From the NCBI GenBank assembly GCA_964621345.1, contig CAZUON010000005.1, positions 58,407 through 122,406 on the forward strand: a stretch of 64,000 bases of DNA. Direction: 5' to 3'. Made by a program: the position numbers and the translations under genes. This document shows positions 16,329 through 25,193 of the stretch, one piece after another. Positions within the stretch are counted from its first letter, which is position 1, and the number at the start of each line of letters is the position of its first letter. The stretch is from Glaciecola sp964621345 (GTDB lineage: Bacteria; Pseudomonadota; Gammaproteobacteria; Enterobacterales; Alteromonadaceae). Under the pieces are notes generated by a model. The model was not told the DNA's origin, made no database searches, and worked only from the letters and a program-made list of their open reading frames with translations.

Positions 16329-18524
16329 TTATTGATGACCTGCGCTTTTGCGCGCTTGCGTCAACTCACCCGCGAGAGCTTGTAAGTCAGGTCGATTGAA
16401 TATCTGCTCAATATTTTGACTTAACTTGCGCTTCCAGTTTGGATATTCGTTGAACGTACCTGGGATATTAACGGGTTTATCCATCTCTAACCAGTCTTCA
16501 AGTTGTAAACTTAATAATGCGCTTGTTCCGGTGGCCATATGTTTTTGCATGCCAAAGTTGAGTGCCTTGTTCATACCTACATAGTTAACATCGCGACTTA
16601 TATCATCTGCAATAGAATGATGCCCATGTAATGTATTGAGAATTTGCTGTTTATTTTCATGGCGACTCTCAAACAAAGTTTGTAACACCTCTTCGTCGGG
16701 ATACAAACCTACTTCTTTACCTAAGCTTAAATCATCGCAATGCCAATAACCGATAAGCGTAGGCATATCGTGAGTAGTTAAGGTTGCCATCGATTGCTCA
16801 GGGTAATGGGATGGTGAGAAAAATCCGCCATCTTCACTTTGTTCAAAGAAAAATACGCGATATGAATATACCCCGTTTTGCTGCAGTTTTTCGCGAATAG
16901 CCTCTGGCACGGTACCAAGGTCTTCGCCAATGACTAGGGCTTGGTTACGCTGACTTTCTAAGGCTAAAATTGCTAACAAATCATCTACCGGATAATTGAC
17001 ATACACGCCTTCACTGGCGTCATCTTCATTGTGTACCCACCACAACCGTAGCAGGGCCATAGCATGGTCAATTCTCAAAGCGCCAGAGGCCTTCATATTC
17101 GAGGCAAACAAATCAACTATTGGTTGATAACGTTGTTGAGTGAGTACTTCTGGATCCATGGGAGGCAACCCCCACTTTTGACCCAACGGCCCTAAAATAT
17201 CAGGCGGTGCACCAACACTGACATTTGTGCAATAGAGTTCCGGATTACTCCATATTTCGGCGCTACCGTCACTCACACCCACCGCCAAATCACGATACAA
17301 GCCAATCGCCATGCCGGCATCGATAGACGCTTTACTTGCCGCCTCGAACTGCACTTGCGCTTGCCATTGAAGGAATTTGTAAAACATAACCTGCTGGGCA
17401 TGTTTCTTGGCAAACCGTTTCACTGCACCAGATTCGGCATCTTGGTATTGTTCGGGAAAAACCGTATATCCCCAGTAAGCTTTACCGTTTTGTTTTAAGT
17501 CCATCTGAAGCGCTTCAAAGACCGCTAACCCGTGTAAGCTTTCTCCACCTTCTTCAATAAAAGCGTCAAAGGTCTGTTTTTGCTTACTGGCCTTGTTAAG
17601 GTAAGTGCTTTGATACACGTTAAACACTTGTTGCAAAGCGGACAATTTAAGTTCTGCCACATTGTCATAATCCACCCAATCCTTCTCTCGAAGGGCCACT
17701 AGGCGTTGCCTTACATTTTCCTCATGCATCCAAACTTGCACAGGTTCAGAATCAAAACCGTCAATTTTTTCAACATCTAAATATAGGTAGTTTATCCAAC
17801 GTCTTGAGCTAGGACCGTAGGGAGAACAAGCAGAAGGATTGGCTGGATACAGCTGGTGTATAGGATTTAAACCAATAAAGTCCGCCCCCCAGGCTGCCGC
17901 TTTTTGCGCAACAAAACTTAAATCGCTGAAGTCTCCGATGCCCCAATTACGCTCACTGCGCAAACAGTAAAGCTGCAGTGAATAACCCCAAAGCTTTTTC
18001 CCTTGCTCTATCTCTGTGGGCATAAAACAGCGCTCTGGAGCCAGTATCAACTTACTTTGCGCTAGTTTCTTGCGCCCACGATAGAGTTGGATATCGTGGT
18101 AACCCAAGCTCAAATCTAAAGGTAATTCAATCGCGTACTGTTGCCATTCCAATGACTCAATATCCTGCGCAGCAAGCAGCGAACCATCTACCGGCTCAAA
18201 TTTGAAAGAATGTTTGTCGCCTTGCTCTGTTTGCACTCTGAAACTGTGAGACTCAGCGGCGTCATGAATCGCACAACGCATCATTAATACTAGGTTGTCG
18301 TTTTTTCTAAATACGTAAACTGGATTTAAGGGGCTTTGCCATTCAATGATTGCCTCATTCTCAAGCTGAGATATTAACGCATGCTCATCGTTAATAGGGT
18401 AACCAAGGGTTGTTAACAGCTTTTCTTGGTTATGTTGAGAAATAGAAGCGGGTTTACCCCAAGCATCTATAAATTCTGTGCCTATACCGCGTTGCTCGAC
18501 TAAATGCTGAATAAAATCGGTCAT
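16329..18524 (-). CDS. malQ: 4-alpha-glucanotransferase (amylomaltase)
   Basis: 731 residues, GH77. MalQ transfers segments between maltodextrins and releases glucose. An N-terminal beta domain (about 1-170) of the long proteobacterial type precedes the catalytic barrel. Catalytic residues appear in ALRIDHAMALLRLWW (nucleophile Asp), VIGEDLGTVP (acid/base Glu) and TTHDMPTLIGYW (Asp). It is the first gene of malQ-glgB-glgX(-msrB) and is divergent from gapA. Joining malQ to glg genes links maltodextrin and glycogen turnover. Confidence 0.94.
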   Translation of the reverse strand: MTDFIQHLVEQRGIGTEFIDAWGKPASISQHNQEKLLTTLGYPINDEHALISQLENEAIIEWQSPLNPVYVFRKNDNLVLMMRCAIHDAAESHSFRVQTEQGDKHSFKFEPVDGSLLAAQDIESLEWQQYAIELPLDLSLGYHDIQLYRGRKKLAQSKLILAPERCFMPTEIEQGKKLWGYSLQLYCLRSERNWGIGDFSDLSFVAQKAAAWGADFIGLNPIHQLYPANPSACSPYGPSSRRWINYLYLDVEKIDGFDSEPVQVWMHEENVRQRLVALREKDWVDYDNVAELKLSALQQVFNVYQSTYLNKASKQKQTFDAFIEEGGESLHGLAVFEALQMDLKQNGKAYWGYTVFPEQYQDAESGAVKRFAKKHAQQVMFYKFLQWQAQVQFEAASKASIDAGMAIGLYRDLAVGVSDGSAEIWSNPELYCTNVSVGAPPDILGPLGQKWGLPPMDPEVLTQQRYQPIVDLFASNMKASGALRIDHAMALLRLWWVHNEDDASEGVYVNYPVDDLLAILALESQRNQALVIGEDLGTVPEAIREKLQQNGVYSYRVFFFEQSEDGGFFSPSHYPEQSMATLTTHDMPTLIGYWHCDDLSLGKEVGLYPDEEVLQTLFESRHENKQQILNTLHGHHSIADDISRDVNYVGMNKALNFGMQKHMATGTSALLSLQLEDWLEMDKPVNIPGTFNEYPNWKRKLSQNIEQIFNRPDLQALAGELTQARKSAGHQ

Positions 18525-18770
18525 GTTTGTTTATATTCCTGATATTTTCCGTTGCTGCGCCCGTTTATCTTCCTGAGTTCACAAAAAGGCAAAGAGCCTG
18601 ACCTTCGGATACACAATTTGCTAGTGTGTATTATTCATATCAATTTTGCGATTAAAAGGTGAATACGTTTGCATTCTTTATAATTTTTAACATCTGCTTT
18701 AACAAGGATGTAATTTAACAACATATGTTAGACTATTCGTCCTTTTTATGTTTATATTACCTCATAATTT

Positions 18771-18785
18771 CGTAATTAAATTACA
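18771..18785 (+). promoter_or_regulatory. HexR box at the gapA promoter
   Basis: CGTAATTAAATTACA is a near-perfect palindrome of the HexR type (GTAAT-N3-ATTAC). It overlaps the putative -35 TTACAT (18781-18786), which precedes a -10 TATAAA (18804-18809) by 17 bases. This is a repressing position. gapA is a known HexR target in Shewanella and relatives. Confidence 0.78.
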
Positions 18786-18809
18786 TGCATGAGTGATTTT
18801 TTGTATAAA
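18781..18809 (+). promoter_or_regulatory. Putative gapA sigma-70 promoter
   Basis: -35 TTACAT (18781-18786), 17-base spacer, -10 TATAAA (18804-18809), about 75 bases before the gapA start. The -35 is shared with the HexR box, which supports repression by occlusion. Confidence 0.5.
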
Positions 18810-18882
18810 ATGTTGCAAAAAGCATGCATTACACTCTTTTGCATAACGTACTTTGCAAAACACAACCAAAAGGTAATTACTT

Positions 18883-19878
18883 ATGGCAATTAATCTTGGG
18901 ATTAATGGATTTGGTCGTATAGGCCGCTTAGTACTTCGAGCAGCTGCTGAACGTTCTGATATTAATGTTGTTGCTATCAACGATTTACTCGACGTCGATT
19001 ATATTGCTTACATGCTAAAGTACGACTCTACTCACGGCGTGTTTAAAGGCACAGTTGAAGTAGAAAACGGTAATTTAGTCGTTAACGGAAACAGCATTCG
19101 TGTAAGCTCAGAAAGAGACCCTGCAAATTTAGCGTGGGACACAGTAGATGTAGATGTAGTCGTTGAGTCTACAGGTTTATTCCTAACCAAAGAAACTGCG
19201 GAAAAACATATTCAGGCTGGCGCGAAAAAGGTCGTGTTATCGGCTCCATCAAAAGACGACACACCAATGTTTGTCATGGGCGTTAACCATAACGATTACG
19301 CAGGCGAAGCGATTGTATCGAATGCGTCATGCACCACTAACTGCTTGGCACCTTTAGCGAAAGTATTAAACGACAATTTTGGCATTAAAGACGGTTTAAT
19401 GACAACGGTACATGCGACTACTGCGACCCAGAAGACCGTAGATAGCCCCTCACAGAAAGATTGGCGTGGCGGTCGTGGTGCGCTTCAGAACATCATCCCT
19501 TCATCCACAGGTGCTGCTAAAGCGGTAGGTAAAGTGATTCCAAGCTTGCAAGGTAAATTAACCGGCATGGCATTCCGCGTACCAACGGCTGATGTATCTG
19601 TTGTTGATTTAACGGTTAACCTTGAAAAGCCTGCTAGCTATGCAGACATATGCGCTGCATTAAAAACAGCGTCAGAGACCTCTCTAGCCGGTGTTCTTGG
19701 CTATACCGAGGACGATGTTGTATCTCAAGACTTCATTGGTGATACACGCTCGTCTATTGTAGATGCAAAAGCCGGAATAGCCCTAACCGATACCTTTGTA
19801 AAATTTGTATCTTGGTACGATAACGAAATGGGGTATTCCAATCGTGTACTTGATTTAGTAGCGCATATTTCTAAGTAA
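18883..19878 (+). CDS. gapA: Glyceraldehyde-3-phosphate dehydrogenase, type I
   Basis: 331 residues, the standard size. GapA oxidises glyceraldehyde-3-phosphate with NAD and phosphate. It shows the Rossmann motif INGFGRIGRLVLR at the N-terminus, Asp34 (typical of NAD preference), catalytic Cys150 in SNASCTTNCLAPL, and WYDNEMGYSNRV near the C-terminus. The ATG at 18883 follows a purine-rich AAAAGG. Together with yeaD downstream and the HexR box upstream, it is the triose-phosphate step of the Entner-Doudoroff/lower glycolysis regulon. A strong terminator follows. Confidence 0.97.
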   Translation: MAINLGINGFGRIGRLVLRAAAERSDINVVAINDLLDVDYIAYMLKYDSTHGVFKGTVEVENGNLVVNGNSIRVSSERDPANLAWDTVDVDVVVESTGLFLTKETAEKHIQAGAKKVVLSAPSKDDTPMFVMGVNHNDYAGEAIVSNASCTTNCLAPLAKVLNDNFGIKDGLMTTVHATTATQKTVDSPSQKDWRGGRGALQNIIPSSTGAAKAVGKVIPSLQGKLTGMAFRVPTADVSVVDLTVNLEKPASYADICAALKTASETSLAGVLGYTEDDVVSQDFIGDTRSSIVDAKAGIALTDTFVKFVSWYDNEMGYSNRVLDLVAHISK

Positions 19879-19945
19879 TATAGTTTTGTTAATAAACATG
19901 CTAGTAAATAACGACTTCCACTAAATTACAAATGTCCCCCAAATA

Positions 19946-19970
19946 AGAGCGCCCTGTGCGCTCTTTTTTT
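19946..19970 (+). terminator. Intrinsic terminator of gapA
   Basis: Perfect stem AGAGCGC / GCGCTCT with a five-base loop, followed by six T residues, 68 bases after the gapA stop. Confidence 0.92.
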
Positions 19971-20094
19971 ATAATACGTGGCTAGTGCTGCGACTTGGTA
20001 TCCATTAATATGCATTACCAGAACATTGTCATAAGCTAGCACATCACTTTTACTATGCGGTTATACTCTAAAGATTCCATATTAAGGTTAACTA

Positions 20095-21030
20095 ATGACT
20101 GTAAAGCAATCACCATCAAACCTCAGCACACTTAATGCCATAAGCAACGAATATAGCAGTGTCAACGTAAGTCAATCCGGTAGAGGCCTTTGCCTTAACA
20201 TTGATAATCTTCATGCAAGTGCCAGCCTATCGTTGTTTGGTGGGCATCTGTTATCGTTTATCCCAAAGCGCGACCAGCGCGAGCGCTTATGGCTCAGTGA
20301 AGACGCAATATTTGATGGTGTAAGCGCAATAAGAGGCGGCGTACCTATTTGCTGGCCATGGTTTGGTCCCAAGAAAAGCGATAAGCCATCTCCTAGCCAT
20401 GGTGTGGTGAGAGATCAAATGTGGACTTTATACCGCCTTGAAGAACGCAAAAACAGCGGCGGTGAAGTATGTGAGAGCATCTGTTATTTAAAGCCATCTC
20501 AACTTGGCCGTTATTCCACCCCTGAAGACTTATCACTGACTCTAAAGCTCAGTATTGCTGAACATTGCGAGATCGCACTCGTCACTGAAAACAACAGCCA
20601 TCAACCTGTAGAGTTGTCTCAAGCCATTCATAGCTATTTTGCAATAGATGATATTGAGTCAGTGCTTATTGTGGGTCTCAATGGCACTTATTTCGATAAA
20701 TTAAGCAATACCTTTGATTTAAAAAGCCCACCAAATTATCGAATAAATGCTGAAACAGACAGAGTGCATACTCGCGCTAGTAGCAGTGATAAAAGTGAAG
20801 GTATAAGCCTAGTTTTCTCAGACAAAAACACAAAACAAAACACACTCTCTATTGAGCACAATGGCCATAACGCAACGGTCGTATGGAATCCGTGGGTGGA
20901 AAAAAGCAGTAAAATGAAAGATATGCGCGAGGGAGCTTACCGAAAAATGATATGTATTGAAGCCGCCACTGAACCGAGCATTAACCTAGCAGCGGGTCAG
21001 ACTCATGTTCTGACCCAACGCTTTAATTAG
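20095..21030 (+). CDS. yeaD: D-hexose-6-phosphate mutarotase (YeaD-like aldose epimerase)
   Basis: 311 residues. YeaD family proteins interconvert the alpha and beta anomers of glucose-6-phosphate and related sugars. The family segment IRGGVPICWPWFGP is at about residues 78-91, followed by SHGVVRDQMW with the conserved His. A further His lies in LSQAIHSYF near 183, and the conserved Glu in CIEAATE near the C-terminus is the likely catalytic base. It follows gapA as in E. coli, but behind a terminator, so it probably has its own promoter. It converges with eda. Confidence 0.9.
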   Translation: MTVKQSPSNLSTLNAISNEYSSVNVSQSGRGLCLNIDNLHASASLSLFGGHLLSFIPKRDQRERLWLSEDAIFDGVSAIRGGVPICWPWFGPKKSDKPSPSHGVVRDQMWTLYRLEERKNSGGEVCESICYLKPSQLGRYSTPEDLSLTLKLSIAEHCEIALVTENNSHQPVELSQAIHSYFAIDDIESVLIVGLNGTYFDKLSNTFDLKSPPNYRINAETDRVHTRASSSDKSEGISLVFSDKNTKQNTLSIEHNGHNATVVWNPWVEKSSKMKDMREGAYRKMICIEAATEPSINLAAGQTHVLTQRFN

Positions 21031-21045
21031 GCAATCGCCGTTCGC

Positions 21046-21690
21046 TTAAGCTTTTGCGTCTGCAATGGCCTTAGCTGCGAGTTCTGTTAGTACATGCCAC
21101 TGCTTATCTTCAATTGCTTCGGTGGGCGCAACCCAAGAGCCGCCTACACATTTTACATTGGCTAATTTGAGATAATCGAGATAATTGTTTGGGCCTATTC
21201 CACCTGTTGGGCAAAAAACAGTATTCGGAAAAGGTCCGCCAATAGACTTAAGCGCGTTTACTCCGCCCGCAGCCTCTGCCGGGAAGAATTTAAGATGATC
21301 ATAACCCGCATCATTGGCTTTCATTAGATCAGAGATGTTAGATACACCTGGTATTAAAGGAATACTGCCTTCTCTACCCGCCTTTAATAAATCAGCAGTG
21401 AGGCCTGGGCTGATAGCAAATTTAGCCCCTGCATCGGTAACCGCTTTTAACTGTTCTCGATTAGTCACGGTACCGGCGCCAATATAAGCTTCAGGCATCT
21501 CTTTGGCGATACGCTCAATGATTTGCATAGCAGCAGGGGTGCGCAGAGTGACCTCAAGTACCGTTATGCCCCCTTTTAAAAGTGCTTCGGCAATGGGCAA
21601 TGCATCTTCAAGTTCTTCGATGACCAGTACTGGAACTACCGGACCCTGTTTAAAAATATCTGCAGATCTATGTTTCCAGTTATTGTTCAT
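21046..21690 (-). CDS. eda: KDPG aldolase (2-dehydro-3-deoxyphosphogluconate aldolase)
   Basis: 214 residues. Eda splits 2-keto-3-deoxy-6-phosphogluconate into pyruvate and glyceraldehyde-3-phosphate, the last step of the Entner-Doudoroff pathway. The Schiff-base Lys134 is in HLKFFPAEA, and Glu46 lies in LEVTLRTPAA. GAGTV, PGVSN and CPTGGI complete the phosphate-binding barrel. Its start overlaps the glk 3' end by 11 bases. It is the last gene of zwf-pgl-edd-glk-eda. Confidence 0.97.
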   Translation of the reverse strand: MNNNWKHRSADIFKQGPVVPVLVIEELEDALPIAEALLKGGITVLEVTLRTPAAMQIIERIAKEMPEAYIGAGTVTNREQLKAVTDAGAKFAISPGLTADLLKAGREGSIPLIPGVSNISDLMKANDAGYDHLKFFPAEAAGGVNALKSIGGPFPNTVFCPTGGIGPNNYLDYLKLANVKCVGGSWVAPTEAIEDKQWHVLTELAAKAIADAKA

Positions 21691-22657
21691 CTTGTCTTCT
21701 CTGTGTTTGTTGGATTAAGTAAGCAAGCGCGCCAAGTAAACCATGGTCGGGCTCATTGATTAAATAGGTAGGAATTGTTTTTACGTAGTGCGCCATATCG
21801 CCTTTTGCTTCAAATTTTTCTCTAAAACGACTTTCAATAAAAAAATCGTTTAGTTTGCTGGTAATACCGCCGCCAATAAAAACACCGCCGGTTAAACAAA
21901 GGTTTAATGCCAAATTACCCGCGAAACTGCCCATGGCTTGGCAAAAGTGTTCTATTGCTTTACGCGCCATTGGATCTGAATTATCGAGTCCGGCAGATGT
22001 GACTTCTGAGGGTTTGATTAATGAAGCCTCACGCCCCGTATCTTGGCAAAAGGCCCGATATATATTCACGATACCACGGCCCGAAAGCACTTCTTCTGAG
22101 GACGCTCTACCAAATTTTTTGTATAAATAACGCCATATAATTAGGTCGTCATCTTCGGTTGGCGCAAAATCTACATGTCCGCCCTCACCGTCTAAGGTAT
22201 GCCAGCCTTGTGCAACGTAAGTAAGGTGCTCAACACCCAAGCCTGTTCCCGGTCCGAAAACTGCAATGTTACCCTGCTCTTTTGCATGTCCTGCTCCCAC
22301 TTGAATCACTTGATTATGATTCAAGGTAGGCAGTGAGTGAGCAATTGCGGTGTAATCGTTGATCACGTCTAAATGCTCAAGCCTTAAATGTGCTTGCAAT
22401 GCCTTTTTAGAAAACGACCAGCTATGATTAGTCATCTTCACTACATCTTCGTTCACCGGGCACGCAATGGCGATACAGCCGGCGCTAAAACCCTCTGGTG
22501 CGGTCTCTGCCTGAAAGTGCAAAATCGCATCATCGATTGACGCAAAGCTCTCACACAAATATTTTTTGATCACCGAAATTCGGCCGTTCTCTACTAAGCC
22601 TAAGCGAATGTTGGTGCCCCCCACATCCGCCACAAACTTGTGGCCTAAGGCACTCAT
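21680..22657 (-). CDS. glk: Glucokinase
   Basis: 325 residues from ATG 22657, which overlaps the edd stop as ATGA. A longer in-frame start at 22696 would overlap edd more and adds unlike residues. Glk phosphorylates glucose to glucose-6-phosphate with ATP. The N-terminal phosphate loop DVGGTNIRLGLV, the active-site region near NDYTAIAHSL, and GPGTGLGV and LTGGVFIGGG in the C-terminal half match the ROK-independent E. coli Glk family. Its place between edd and eda couples glucose entry to the Entner-Doudoroff pathway. Confidence 0.95.
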   Translation of the reverse strand: MSALGHKFVADVGGTNIRLGLVENGRISVIKKYLCESFASIDDAILHFQAETAPEGFSAGCIAIACPVNEDVVKMTNHSWSFSKKALQAHLRLEHLDVINDYTAIAHSLPTLNHNQVIQVGAGHAKEQGNIAVFGPGTGLGVEHLTYVAQGWHTLDGEGGHVDFAPTEDDDLIIWRYLYKKFGRASSEEVLSGRGIVNIYRAFCQDTGREASLIKPSEVTSAGLDNSDPMARKAIEHFCQAMGSFAGNLALNLCLTGGVFIGGGITSKLNDFFIESRFREKFEAKGDMAHYVKTIPTYLINEPDHGLLGALAYLIQQTQRRQDEQ

Positions 22658-24489
22658 GCGTCCAGTTCCTGTTCTTGCTGAACAAATAACGAACACGCAC
22701 CCTCTTCCGCACCAGTAAGGGTTGAACGCATACCTGCAAACAGCTCCCTACCCATACCATGATGGCTGTCAGTTAAATCGAGCACTGCTTGTTCGCGGCT
22801 GTCTAATTCTTCCTGTGGCACATGCAAGGTAATGGCGTTAGTTTCCGTATCTATTTCAATAATGTCGCCGGTTTTTACCTTACCAATTAAGCCGCCCTTA
22901 TACGCCTCTGGTGTGAGGTGAATAGCTGCTGGTACCTTACCTGACGCGCCTGACATACGGCCATCAGTGACCAACGCAACCTTGTAGCCTCTATCTTGTA
23001 ATACACCTAGCGGTGGTGTTAATCGGTGTAACTCTGGCATGCCCATCGCGGTGGGCCCTTGAAAGCGCACTACGACCACACAATCTTTGTTTAAGTCACC
23101 AGACTTAAACGCATCATCTAATGCATATTGATCTTCAAACACTACTGCCGGTGCTTTTATGTGGCACTTTGGCTCTCTTAATGCAGAGGTTTTGATCACT
23201 GCGCGGCCAAGGTTACCGTGTAACACAGACAAACCACCGTCCGGTTTAAAGGGAGATTTAATATCTGCAAACACACTGGTATCAAACGATTCCATTGGGC
23301 CATCTTCCCATACCAATTCGCCATCTTTTAACTTCGGTTCTTTGGTATATTGGTCAAGGCCTTTACCACAAATAGTGGTCACATCGTTATGAATCAGACC
23401 ATTGTCTCTTAGCTGTTTAAACAACAAGGACATACCGCCAGCGGCAGTAAAATGGTTAATGTCGGCTGAGCCGTTCGGATAAATTCGCGTAATAAGCGGA
23501 GTGGCATCGGAAATGTCAGAAAAGTCATCCCAATTGATAATAATACCAGCGGCTCGGGCTACAGCAACTAAGTGCATTGTATGGTTGGTTGAACCACCTG
23601 TTGCCAATAATCCAACTATGCCGTTTACCATCGCTTTAGCGTCTACAATATGGCCCATCGGCGTATAGTTATCGCCCAAATCGGTCAGACGCGTAACCTG
23701 CCTAGCAGCGGCATCGGTAAGCGCATCTCGCAGTTCAGTACCTGGGTTAACAAAAGAGGAGCCGGGTAAGTGAAGTCCCATGATTTCAACCACTAGTTGG
23801 TTTGAGTTTGCAGTACCATAAAAGGTACAGGTACCTGCGCTATGGTAAGACTGCGACTCTGCCTCTAATAAGGCCTCACGATCTGCTTTACCCTCTGCAA
23901 AGGCTTGTCTGACTCGTGCTTTTTCTTTATTTGGTAAACCAGAAGGCATAGGGCCAGCAGGTACAAATACAGTGGGCAAATGACCAAAACTTAAGCCCCC
24001 GAGTAACAACCCTGGTACGATTTTGTCGCAAATGCCCAGCATTAAAGCACCATCAAACATGTTATGCGATAGGCCAATTGCTGCGCCCATTGCAATATTG
24101 TCGCGACTCATGAGGCTCAATTCCATGCCCGGGTTGCCTTGGGTTACGCCGTCACACATTGCAGGTACACCACCTGCAAACTGCGCAACGCTACCTACCT
24201 TTGCAACAGCCTCTTTTAGCTGCTGCGGGTAGGTCTCGTAGGGTTGATGCGCGCTCAACATATCGTTATAGCTCGATACGATCGCAATATTTGCTTTGGT
24301 CATGCTGCGCAGATCTGATTTATCTTCTTTACCGCATGCGGCAAATCCGTGGGCTAAGTTACCACAAGACAGCGCGCCACGGTGTGGCCCTTGACGACGT
24401 GCTTTGTCGATTTTAGCGAGATAATGTGCACGATGCTTTTGGCTGCGCTCAATAATTCGGTCGGTGACTTCTTGGATAATCGGATTCAT
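22654..24489 (-). CDS. edd: 6-phosphogluconate dehydratase
   Basis: 611 residues. Edd dehydrates 6-phosphogluconate to KDPG using an iron-sulfur cluster. The IlvD/Edd family signatures are clear: CDGVTQGNPGMELSLMSRD near 111-129, LMLGICDKIVPGLL near 149-162, SAGTCTFYGTANSN near 212-225 and TDGRMSGASGKVPAAIHL near 515-532. Cluster Cys residues lie in the first three regions. It is translationally coupled with glk (ATGA overlap) and starts 8 bases after pgl. Confidence 0.97.
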   Translation of the reverse strand: MNPIIQEVTDRIIERSQKHRAHYLAKIDKARRQGPHRGALSCGNLAHGFAACGKEDKSDLRSMTKANIAIVSSYNDMLSAHQPYETYPQQLKEAVAKVGSVAQFAGGVPAMCDGVTQGNPGMELSLMSRDNIAMGAAIGLSHNMFDGALMLGICDKIVPGLLLGGLSFGHLPTVFVPAGPMPSGLPNKEKARVRQAFAEGKADREALLEAESQSYHSAGTCTFYGTANSNQLVVEIMGLHLPGSSFVNPGTELRDALTDAAARQVTRLTDLGDNYTPMGHIVDAKAMVNGIVGLLATGGSTNHTMHLVAVARAAGIIINWDDFSDISDATPLITRIYPNGSADINHFTAAGGMSLLFKQLRDNGLIHNDVTTICGKGLDQYTKEPKLKDGELVWEDGPMESFDTSVFADIKSPFKPDGGLSVLHGNLGRAVIKTSALREPKCHIKAPAVVFEDQYALDDAFKSGDLNKDCVVVVRFQGPTAMGMPELHRLTPPLGVLQDRGYKVALVTDGRMSGASGKVPAAIHLTPEAYKGGLIGKVKTGDIIEIDTETNAITLHVPQEELDSREQAVLDLTDSHHGMGRELFAGMRSTLTGAEEGACSLFVQQEQELDA

Positions 24490-24497
24490 AATAATAC

Positions 24498-25190
24498 CTA
24501 TGGTGCCCAGACTAAATTCACGGTGCAGCTGTCGCAGACCGCTTTAATCGGCTTTTCAATAAATGTATGGTTGGCGATGGCATCTTCTAATACTTTTCGC
24601 TTTTTCTCGCCTGTAATGTGCAAAAACACATGCTTACTCTTAATAATCTCAGCCAAACTAAGCGACATTCTCTGATGTGGCGCGGTAGTCGGTTGTGTCG
24701 CTAGTACTGGCGTCTGCCGCGCGACATTAAGACCCTCTTCAATTTGCGCACTGCAGGGGAATAACGACGCTGTATGACCATCCTCACCCATACCTAAAAT
24801 AAGCACATCTAAAGGAAGACCCATCTCACTTAATCGTGCGCTGATTTCATCAACCGCATTTTCGGCGTTTTCATCACGGGTTGTCATTGATATAAAGTGT
24901 GCAGATGAGGCGTGATTGACCAATAAATTTTCTCGTACCAGTTTTTCATTGCTGGCATCATCAAGGTTATCAACCCAACGCTCATCGGCTAGGGTAATAT
25001 TGACTTTTGACCAAGGCAAATCAATACGGGACAGTGCTTGAAATAGTGGTTTAGGCGTAGAGCCGCCGCTTACCGCGATACTGGCACTGCCTTTTAGTGA
25101 AATAGCTTGTTTAATGATACCTGCGAGTTTTTCACTAAACGCATCAACTAATGCTTTTGCATCAGTGTATTCATGTGTCACTAAGGCCAT
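24498..25190 (-). CDS. pgl: 6-phosphogluconolactonase
   Basis: 230 residues, DevB-type Pgl. It hydrolyses 6-phosphogluconolactone from Zwf to 6-phosphogluconate. Family motifs: AVSGGSTPKPLFQAL near 38-52, LADERWV near 66-72 and GMGEDGHTASLFP near 132-144. It starts 3 bases after zwf ends, so it is certainly cotranscribed and probably translationally coupled. Confidence 0.96.
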   Translation of the reverse strand: MALVTHEYTDAKALVDAFSEKLAGIIKQAISLKGSASIAVSGGSTPKPLFQALSRIDLPWSKVNITLADERWVDNLDDASNEKLVRENLLVNHASSAHFISMTTRDENAENAVDEISARLSEMGLPLDVLILGMGEDGHTASLFPCSAQIEEGLNVARQTPVLATQPTTAPHQRMSLSLAEIIKSKHVFLHITGEKKRKVLEDAIANHTFIEKPIKAVCDSCTVNLVWAP

Positions 25191-25193
25191 GTC

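Larger units (their letters stand above)
18525..18882. promoter_or_regulatory. malQ/gapA divergent control region
   Basis: 358 bases without a gene. The gapA-proximal part carries a HexR-type box and a sigma-70-like promoter (listed separately). Further left is a 10-base perfect palindrome AACATATGTT at 18720-18729. The malQ promoter must lie in the left half, but I cannot place it confidently. I found no CRP-type site. Confidence 0.5.
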
